Made by a program: the position numbers and the translations under genes
The notes under the pieces: generated by a model
Databases searched by the model: none
What the model was told of the DNA's origin: nothing
Seen by the model: only the letters and a program-made list of their open reading frames with translations
DNA from: Cristatella mucedo
Lineage: Eukaryota > Bryozoa > Phylactolaemata > Cristatellidae
Length of the DNA stretch: 64,000 nt
Reading direction: 5' to 3'
Assembly: GCA_009760855.2 (NCBI GenBank)
Contig: WPIO01000004.1
Span: 7,425,001 to 7,489,000, forward strand
In this document: positions 56,201-64,000 of the stretch, one piece after another
Layout: the number at the start of each line of letters is the position of its first letter
Numbering within the stretch: position 1 is the first letter of the stretch

Positions 56201-59200
56201 GCAGCAGCCTTTATGCGGCCACTGCTGTGGCTTTCAATCGTGTCACAGCCACGAGAAACAGGGAGACATGACTAAGTGAGGAAAACATTCTTAGCACTCA
56301 GACACATGCACTCGCAGGGTCACGCGGTCGGCCTTCTCTGATCTAAGCATAATTAGCAAAGCCAATTCAATAGCCTCATTTATAGTGAGCAGCATAGACA
56401 TAGCCAGCTGCAGGACTCGAACCGCGACCAGGGTGAATTGAAAAATCGATGCAGATGGCATGGACAGACAGCACGAATGTATGCATGCATATCGTGGGTG
56501 AATGCTGCTACTTGTGACTGGCACGTTGAGCATTGCAAACCGATCGAGTTAGGTCGACGATGTCAAACTGTTATCTGCCAGTGCAAGAATTTCCTTCCTC
56601 TCAGGTGAGTGGACAACAAGGCTATCAGACAGAGAAACGCCGATGAAGCAGAATTCTCGATATAATCGAAAGGGCAGCAGCAGCAGGAGCGAGTGAGCAC
56701 CATGGTGCTACTTGTATGCAGCCACTGGCACGTCCTAAAAGTCAGAATGCAGCAGCTGATGTACCCTGTCAACGTCGTCCTTTTTCAGCTTCATCTGCTC
56801 CAGCTTTTGCTTGAGAAGATTCTGGTCGCTGTGCTTGAAAGGGCATCCTGTAACGTGGCACGTGATCAGCTTTCGCACGACGGCACGTGACGATGGAGTC
56901 ATTGCATTCCGAACCAACGCACATGGCAGCCGACGTCAGCCTGCCACACAAGTTGCAATCAGCAAGGCGGTGATCACGTGACTGCAAGACTAATGGGTAA
57001 GCGAGAGAGAGCTGACTTTTGGACTCTGACTGGTGGGCACCCGAGAACTCGACGAAATCGACTTCTCTAAGAACGACGAAGTGGCAAACGCCACTTCGGT
57101 GACCACCTGGTTCTGACAACTCTTTGCCAACTACGCCTAGCTGGATTGCTACAATCAACGTGGTCAACAAAGAGGACGCCTTGCATTTACTAGGCCCAGC
57201 AAACGTCATGGCATGGTCCAAGCACCATCAGCGTAATAATAATAATAAGATGATGAAAACTTGTATCCCAGCCGAACTAAGTCTCATGCAAAAGCATATC
57301 GACCGGCTAATGATAGACAGGAGAGTGTGGCATGCACAAGCATCACAAGGATGGTGCAAATGCTTCGACTTGTTAGTTTTTGCTTTAAAAGTCGTCAAGT
57401 CGGTGCCTCCAGAAACCAGAGGAAAGGTTGCACACTTTACCCTTTAGATCGGCGGGTGGAGTGCTGTATCGCCCGATGCAATAGGGGGTTTGCCACTGAG
57501 GCCCTTCAAATACTGCACATAAAATAAATGCTAAAAAATTATGCAAATCTTAACTTGCCACTGTTTTTTTTTGGGCTGTCGTTGGGAAATCAGTCGATGG
57601 AGAGTCCAGGCTTTGGGTGTCAAATGAAAGTATAAAGGCAAGAACCCCCATTGAAGTTAAGGTTGGTCGCAAGTTAAGCTAAACGTTCGAGTCAAGAGGT
57701 AGTAGGGGGCAGAGGTTAGGGAGCAGAGGCCAGAGGAGTATTTCAGATACAGGTAACTCACGATGAAGGAACCGTGCTGACATCGGCAGTTTTCGCACAG
57801 GCTGCACCTCGTTGTACCGCAAGCTTCAACAGGCCCACAAGGTGCCGAGTGAAGTGGAGCAGGAGGAGAAGGAGGATGAGCATGAGAAGAAGCGGGAATC
57901 GCGTGAATTAGCTGCCTCGACAGCCGAGAGGCCGCCCAAGCACAGCAGTGCTGAGAAAAAGACATCGCACCGAGCTGCTATCACTTCTTGCTAATACAGC
58001 TAGGATTTTTACTTTAGTTTACAGACATAATCTGCTTTGATTATTAAATTATGAAAATATGCTTTTTCTTAAAATGCAAACAATCGCTGTCTTCCATTAG
58101 CACATTTGCCTATGCCATTGCCACGACTCCCAGCTTTTTCAGGAAATCCAAGCCGGGTATGTCTCGGCTACATATTGGAGTGATGTGCACACATTGGAAC
58201 TTTATTTTCGACAGCTACAGGGGCAGCAGCCGGCATGGCTCTGTGCGGAAAGATGTGAAATCTGCTGCAGGCTGCATGGCCCGTGAGCTACAGAACGTTC
58301 CAGCTGTACTAGGTCACTGAGGTCGACTAAGTGACATCGCAGTGGCAGGATACTGAAAAAATCCGTCAGTCCCCGTGAAGCTACCGCATAAAGCCGTGTC
58401 TATAGGCTTTGCATGCTGACCCTGTGCATGTCACCCCTAACCATGTTATTCATGTTGTTTATCAAGCATGATATTACTCACCATTCAATCGCGGTTCCCT
58501 TTGCAGCAAATGTAAAGCGCTTAGAAAGAGATTGAGTTCTCTGAGGGCGCTTTATCAAGTGTATTATTATTATTATATTATTGTTAATCTCAAAAAACCT
58601 AGCAAGAAGTTTGCCCATCTAGGGTGTTCTTGACAAACTGCAGATCCCAATAGCAAGACAGGTGAAAGACCCTATCTATTGCCATATAAATGCAGCTAGC
58701 TGCAATGGCTTGTCAGTCGAATTACACGGGCCACAGAAACCTAGCAGGCTTACAGTCTTTCGAAAAATGCAAGCTACTGGTGGGCCGGACACTGACGACA
58801 GTTTTAAATTGTGACTAGCTGACGACTGCAATGACAACCTAAAAGCAATGCGACCACTACACTCGGCTAATGCATCGCTAGAGTGTACCTCGCTACGATC
58901 CATCAAGCAACAGCCCTGCAAAAAAGAAAAAGCCTCTCTGTCTGTCTGTACTTCTACATATCTGTGTCCTTTGTCTGTATAGATCATCAACCTGACCATT
59001 TTTTGCTTCCGGTCGCCTCGAAAGCAGCACAATCAGGTACCAATCAGGTGATACCACTCTTTGCGACAAGCAATGAAACTGCCGCCTCACAGTGGAAGCC
59101 CGCTTCAAACTGGCTTGAAAACCAAGGGTTGCTAGTCGAATGCGATTCGAGACGTGACTGACGGCCGGTGGCAAGCGGCACCAGCGGCATACCTGCTGTC

Positions 59201-60261
59201 ACGGCCTGACACTGAAGTTACACTGCTCAGGGTGCACACGGTACACATCTGCCATTCGAGCGTGACTGATCTGTGACAAGCAGCAGGGGCAGCAGCTGAC
59301 AGAAGATTGCTCATGGATTTGAATTCTGAAGTCAGGAGGACTTTTGACACACAATCTTTGGCAGAGCAAGAGCACAATTAGGGCAGCTGGGCGTGGCACT
59401 CGGATACCTGGCTCACGCAGGTCAGCATGGTGCTGCGGTTTCACACGACAAATCGCTACGCACTAGCGTCGCTGGTTGCCATCCACAGCTATGGCTAGTA
59501 GCTGCACCAGCCTCGCTGTCATGCACAGCAAGCAGAGGGAGGCGAGCAGCTACTGCAGCAGTCGTGCTAACCAGCAGACATGCGCGCGCACCGGAAGGCT
59601 GGCACTCGCCGTTCCGATTGCAGCGACCAGCAGGGGGCGATGCAGGGCAGCGCTGCATCGCCTACCGTGACACTCATCGCCCTTTGGGTCCGGCGCCATT
59701 ATGACCTTGGTGCAGCTGTGAGCGCTGTAGCTCGTTCGCTTGCCCTCCTTGCCATAATTGTGCCGGATCGAGTAAGCGTAGTTCTTGTCAAACTGCAGCA
59801 GCGCATTAGGCGCCACGCTAGATTAGATACGCTTGCTTAGAGTGCCTCAGCTGCACGTGCCCCAGCAGTGCCGGCAGCAGCGACTGGACGAGCGAGCCCG
59901 GCAGAAGCAAAGTGCAGGTTCCGGCACAGCTGACGCCTGACCCATCAGCACGAGGACGAGGCCTGCCGGCCCGGAGCGCTGGCCGTACGGGCGGTACGGG
60001 GGACGACGACATCGGAAGCACGGCAGCGGCTGAGAAGGAGGGTGGCGATGGTGATGGTGGGATGGATATGCTCACCTTCTCGGGATCGACGGTGCCTTTG
60101 GCAAAATTGCTGCGCCAGAAGTTTAGCGCCTCGTCCAGCGGCAGCCCGATGGTCTTCAAGAAGAGGCCATACTGCTGCCGTCCGTCGTGCTTCATGTGGT
60201 GCGCCGACTTCAGGTGCTGGTGCAGTTGCCGCATGCACAGCGGGAACGACTCCTGGGCGAG
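53105..60261 (-). CDS. PRIM2: PRIM2, DNA primase large subunit, 3' part (five exons; 5' end outside or unread)
   Basis: PRIM2 is the large subunit of the eukaryotic primase; with PRIM1 and polymerase alpha it makes RNA-DNA primers in the nucleus. Five - strand exons join in phase to 711 nt (236 residues plus TAG), covering the C-terminal iron-sulfur domain. All four cluster cysteines are present: SFPLCMRQLH, HSCTKVI, HGCPFKHSD and YTVACMRLFE. Other conserved segments are GRQQYGLFLKTIGL, YAYSIRHNYGKEGKR and ALQHPNQYFEESQKLL. The tail is acidic and unconserved. The N-terminal half (about 270 residues in human) was not found between 60262 and 64000, so it most likely lies past the right edge. 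A possible AATAAA for this strand lies at 52549-52554. Confidence 0.94.
53490..53845 (+). mobile_element. LINE family A, 3' end in the last PRIM2 intron
   Basis: Reads SSAGPRLQNLLPQFLRNDSY, then the family A 3' UTR ending AGTTACAGACGGAGATAGAT. Contains a small duplication of CGAATGGC near 53715. Opposite orientation to PRIM2. Confidence 0.8.
53846..55693. other. last PRIM2 intron, remainder
   Basis: Apart from the LINE at 53490-53845, only unrecognised short ORFs on both strands. Confidence 0.55.
55694..55847 (-). CDS. PRIM2: PRIM2 exon (fourth cluster Cys)
   Basis: Acceptor TTTATAG, donor GTATGT. Encodes KKQGHYTVACMRLFEAQHG and CGFALQHPNQYFEESQKLL. Confidence 0.94.
56355..56440 (-). mobile_element. 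SINE fragment in a PRIM2 intron
   Basis: Reverse strand: CGCGGTTCGAGTCCTGCAGC and GAGGCTATTGAATTGGC. Confidence 0.55.
56765..56847 (-). CDS. PRIM2: PRIM2 exon (GCPFKHSD)
   Basis: Acceptor GTTACAG, donor GTACAT. Encodes GCPFKHSDQNLLKQKLEQMK with the third cluster Cys. Reading past the donor gives a stop within about ten codons. Confidence 0.93.
57797..57994 (+). CDS. possible exon on the opposite strand of a PRIM2 intron
   Basis: After a TTCGCACAG acceptor-like site the + frame reads SLYRKLQQAHKVPSEVEQEE and KEDEHEKKRESRELAASTAE to a TAA: a charged coiled-coil-like tail. It is open only on this frame with biased composition. No partner exon or known family recognised; it could be a remnant of a retroposed gene. 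Confidence 0.3.
   Translation, partial: TGCTSLYRKLQQAHKVPSEVEQEEKEDEHEKKRESRELAASTAERPPKHSSAEKKTSHRAAITSC
58410..58590 (+). mobile_element. LINE family B 3' end in a PRIM2 intron
   Basis: GTTTATCAAGCATGATATTA, AAATGTAAAGCGCTTAGAAA, and an ATTATTATTATATTATT tail. Confidence 0.85.
59666..59792 (-). CDS. PRIM2: PRIM2 exon (SIRHNYGKEGKR)
   Basis: Acceptor CTGCAG, donor GTAGGC. Encodes FDKNYAYSIRHNYGKEGKR, the second cluster Cys (HSC) and ends in CH with phase 1. Confidence 0.95.
60076..60261 (-). CDS. PRIM2: PRIM2 exon (first cysteine of the 4Fe-4S cluster)
   Basis: Acceptor CCCACAG, donor GTGAGC on the - strand. Encodes LAQESFPLCMRQLHQHLK, HDGRQQYGLFLKTIGLPLDE and ends DPEK. Confidence 0.94.
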
Positions 60262-60867
60262 CTGTGGGCGAGCGGCATAGAGTGAGTGAGAGAGAGAGAG
60301 AGCAAGCCGTGCACCGGCCTGAGTCGCGATAGGAGAGCTGGGGCCTGCAGAGAGACGGCAGCTCGGTGGCGCGACTCGAAGCGAGAGCCACCGCGTGACT
60401 GATCTCTCCCCCCCCCCGTTTGCCACACAGACGACCGAGCTCTGGACGGCGTTCGTCTGCTGGAATCGCAGAGCCACGGGCTGCAACACTCATAGCGCCG
60501 CGGTAAGCCGTAGCTCCAGTAAGTCATCGTGCTACACTCATTATTAAATTGTAACAATCCACCAATAAAGTTTCGGCCTTAGTCACAGTTTCCTACGTTT
60601 GACTTAGTGAGTAACTGCATTTGCAGGCAAACCAAGTCAGGGGCTCCGTGTAAATAGATGAGCAGGTGTAGTCACATGACCAGCCCCAGCCCCCTCTTAG
60701 TGGCCATCCAGCAGAACCTATTTTTGACCTATTTCGTCACCGACGTTGCCTCGACCAAGGATGAGCAAGGTACACCCGGATGTCCCATTGACCTGATGGG
60801 GCTAGCCCGTGCCATAATGACGCTGGGTATTCGACCACAACATGCCGCCAGCAGTTGCACAGCTTTC

Positions 60868-61905
60868 TGAAGGTACAAGAGCGGTTTTTATATCACTTCA
60901 CGGAGATGGCAATTCAAACCGAGAAATCGCGAGGCAGCAGTAGATCTCAGACGGCGCTGTTTGGACCACTATTAGGAAACATCTGAACCATGGTAGTACA
61001 GAGGCACTGCCCCGCTAGGACAGCCCTCGAGAAACTTCTCCCATGGAGGACCGGCTCCAGAGGCATGCATGGCTCTGGAGGACAGGTGTTCCACTGCTAA
61101 AATGCACTGCTAGAGTCTCTGCCAAGCTACCACAACGGTCGTAAGCCAAAATACAGAGAGTAGACAACTTAAAGAACAAGGACTGAAAGCATGCGTGGCT
61201 AAGTGCCAGCCATTGTTGACTTTGCAGCACAAAAAAGCAGGGCTAGATTTCCTCTCAGAGATACCAGCCCTGGACAGCTGCACGGTGGAGCAGAGTGCTT
61301 GGGACTGATGAGTCCAAGATCAAGCCAAGAGAAGGAAGTAGATATGCCAGCGAATGAGTGAAGCGTACGTTGTCTGTTGTCTGCAAAATTCGGTAGTGGA
61401 AGTGTAATGGGTTGCTTCTCAACTTCCGTTGTTGGCCAGCTGCACTGGATTCAAGGAATCATGAATCAGAATGTGTCGCTCAACATTGTGCACGATGCTG
61501 GCTTGCTATCTGCTTAGGCTCTTCACGGGCTCGATTCCTGTTAGCAGCATGACAACGATCCAAAGCACACTCCCGAGGCAATTTTTTGCATACAGATTTT
61601 CAAGATTTTTTTCACGAACCCGAGACTACGGCTTCAAGCCAGTTGAGGTCATGCAGTGGCCAAGCCGAAGCCAGGACTTAAAACCCAGCAGAACAGCTGT
61701 GGGACGAAGTCAACCGTTCTCTTATGGGTTCAGAGTTCTCTGGCGCATAAAATTCAACAAGCTGCTTGAGGTTTTGAAGGATTGCCGGAGTCAATTATTC
61801 CAGAAACATGACAGAAACGAGTCGTTGCCGAGAAGATTGTAAGGAGTTATCCAAAATTCATGACACCTCCACTAGTTTTGGATTGTATCAAGCAAATTGC
61901 ATCTA
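60868..61905 (+). mobile_element. decayed Tc1/mariner transposon
   Basis: Broken frames resemble a Tc1-type transposase in order: a helix-turn-helix-like GDGNSNREIARQ segment near 60895-60940, WSRVLGTDESK near 61285, MQWPSRSQDLKP near 61650 and, in another frame, EQLWDEVNR near 61690. Stops and frame changes separate them. I could not define the terminal repeats. Confidence 0.75.
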
Positions 61906-64000
61906 CCTATATATTTCTTGGTGTCTTTGCATAGTAAAAATTGCTACAGACTTGATTCGATCTAAAACTTCCGTGTTTGGAGCAAAATAGTGAACTAGTA
62001 CCGGGTGCATAGAAACTTTAGGAGGGCAGGGTAGGCCGACAGGGTATGCCATGCAGTAGCACCGACCTACCGAGGTGCGGTCAAAGTCGGCTGACTCAGC
62101 AACCAACTGTCACGACCAGATTGGAAAGCAGCAGCATCCACCATGCACCATGCTTGCGGAAATGGGCCGAGCTGGCAGGCGATCTGCTCGAGCCAGCGAT
62201 GCAACTATCCAACCACACGAAGGAAGCAGCGACACGCATCTCGATGCACATGCAATGCAGGAGGCTCTTAGATGCCGCCGGTTCTTAGGTGCCGCTGATC
62301 CAAGAGTGAAACACTGGTAACCACTATTCTGCAGGCCTACGCGAACCCTTCGAGCAATGTATGCACCAAGTGTTTCAGCAGCTGTGGCTGCCTTAAACAC
62401 CAAATGCTGGACAGGTAGGACTACCAAGAGGCTAGAGAAGTTTCAGAAAATATTTACTGGTCAATAACACGGAGCTTTGCTTATGGCTTATGATATGCCA
62501 AGGTGGAGCTTACTTTTGAATCTGACAAGCATATATTCCATTTCACTTTTCTACATAACAAAACAAATATAGGCAAAATATGAATGTGGTTGACCTATAT
62601 TATAGAGGTAGCCTGAAGAAGAAGTTTGTAGCAGTCAAAACCAAGGATCGGTTCACCATTTTATAAGAATAACCCAGAAATATCCAAGACAACTATTCAC
62701 TCTACTTAGACATTATTATGTGAATGTGTTAATCTTTCTAATTCGTATCTTACTGTAGCAAACTAGTTGTAAAAGCAGAGTCATATCTCCTAGGCGGTGA
62801 CACTGACTGAACTCCGCTGGAGTGCGCTGCTTTCAACATGACTGCTTTTAGTTTTTCCTACATTTCTATCTCAAACTGAACAAAACCATGCTTCTGTCAT
62901 AAGCTTCTCACTCTTAAAAAAAGAGATACCAAGTTTTGGGGAGAGAGAAAGAGCTAGAATCGCAATGACAGGTCAAAAGATTTGTAAAACTAAAATCTAA
63001 CAGAAATTTGAGAAACGGCGTCACAAGGATGCAGGTCAACAACTCAGCTGGCAAGAATGACGGATTTGGTCTCAAGGGTTGAGCTTATCTAGCTTATATT
63101 GATCATGCTAATGCTCTGACACGACGAGACTCAAAGCAAATTCCTGCTAACGCAGCATGAAGAAGGAAGGCAAGGGTCAAAGCCAGAACGACACTGGAAA
63201 CTCCCACCATTGGAGAACATCGCACCAGAGGAGAAGGAACAAATGCTTGCTAGACGTCAACAATGCTCTTTTTAACACATGCAGGTCAACATGGTTTTGG
63301 CATTTCAGGTATTTGACAAGACGTCAGTCAGTTTTATATGGTACCAGAACTTTTTTTTTTTTAAAGGAACCGCAGTTGGCTGGTTTCTCACTTTAACTGC
63401 AACATCGATTTCTTGCAAAGTTTCAAACCATGTCCGGGCCAGGTCTACGCATGATCGAAACCAAATGTCTGAAACCTTAACCATCCCTGAAGAAATGCCA
63501 GGCACTGTCATACGGATTCATTTTTTGAGATGGAGACCATTGACTCATCCAAAAAACTCATCCTTCGATGTGTCCTGATGGTGCTATCAAAAATATCCTT
63601 CAAAAACAGTAACTGTTTCAAAACTCACTTGAAACCGCTAAGCAAGTAATTTTGCAAGTATTTCCTCGCCTAGCAGGCAAACAAGATAGTAGCATGCACA
63701 ATTTGTTACAAATATTGCTAACTTTCGCAAATCCTACATTCAAGTGAATTTATTTTTGCATAGTCCATAAAATGCTGAAGTAGTTGAGGTTATATTTTGA
63801 TCGTCGGTGAGTGCGGATTTTTCACGTCAGTACCGTATATATGCGTGTATACATATACAATGTAGATTATATAACTTTGGCCTGACTCTATAGGCCGTAG
63901 ACAAGTGACGCAGTGGCTGTTGAAATAGCATGCCTGTCCAAACTCTCGCCTCTGGGTTCTCCCTACCGATGTGACATCCCTTTGGGAGTGTCTAATGCTA
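61906..64000. other. right end, probably PRIM2 intron or upstream DNA
   Basis: No PRIM2 N-terminal motif found on the - strand; no other gene or repeat recognised. Confidence 0.45.

Noticed and set aside
60411-60490. Extra PRIM2 exon upstream (AARGSAIPADERRPELGRL or PVALRFQQTNAVQSS)
   Set aside because: Weak resemblance to the human ARSLPAVQSDERLQPLL region, but the best-matching frame has no donor in the phase needed by the next exon. Left unannotated.

Overview
This 64 kb window is nuclear DNA of an animal, most likely an invertebrate; I cannot name the species. The evidence is intron-rich genes with GT-AG junctions, a POFUT1 gene (Notch-type O-fucosylation), and a dense load of decayed non-LTR retrotransposons, tRNA-derived SINEs and microsatellites. 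There are no bacterial features. Most open frames are chance frames, repeats or retrotransposon remains.

Three conserved genes can be read exon by exon. PMS2 (MutL mismatch-repair endonuclease subunit) is complete on the + strand from 15835 to 32475 in 21 exons; the exons sum to 2655 nt, giving 884 residues plus stop. POFUT1 (GDP-fucose protein O-fucosyltransferase 1) is complete on the + strand from 45373 to 52006 in 7 exons (1104 nt, 367 residues). PRIM2 (DNA primase large subunit) lies on the - strand; its last five readable exons (60261 down to 53105) carry the iron-sulfur domain and its 5' part lies beyond the right edge. POFUT1 and PRIM2 converge tail to tail with about 1.1 kb between stop codons.

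Layout. 1-15.8 kb: repeat-rich intergenic DNA with LINE fragments, a 17-bp minisatellite (4.87-5.18 kb), a 92-bp tandem repeat (6.8-7.0 kb), microsatellites and a CpG-rich block near 13 kb. 15.8-32.5 kb: PMS2; its introns 1, 4, 14, 16 and 19 are filled by LINEs, and intron 14 also holds a SINE and a small MULE DNA transposon nested in a LINE. 32.5-45.4 kb: intergenic, AT-richer, with scattered SINEs, LINE remnants and an unidentified hydrophobic ORF. 45.4-52 kb: POFUT1. 53.1-64 kb: PRIM2, with a LINE tail in its last intron, an ATT-tailed LINE end in the preceding large intron, and a dead Tc1/mariner upstream of the readable exons.

Two LINE groups recur. 'Family A' has a 3' end with short ATGTA repeats; 'family B' has an ATT-repeat tail. 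Both look like CR1/L2-type elements from their reverse-transcriptase C-terminal regions. The SINE has A-box and B-box (GGTTCGAATCC-like) promoter elements and a conserved end containing AATCAGCTA. The three genes act in unrelated processes (DNA repair, Golgi/ER glycosylation, replication priming), and their proximity implies no shared regulation. I found no clearly new gene system; the best unusual items are the palindrome-built MULE ends with a paralogous empty site, a POFUT1 without a KDEL-like tail, an unidentified insertion in a LINE, and a few unrecognised exon-like ORFs.
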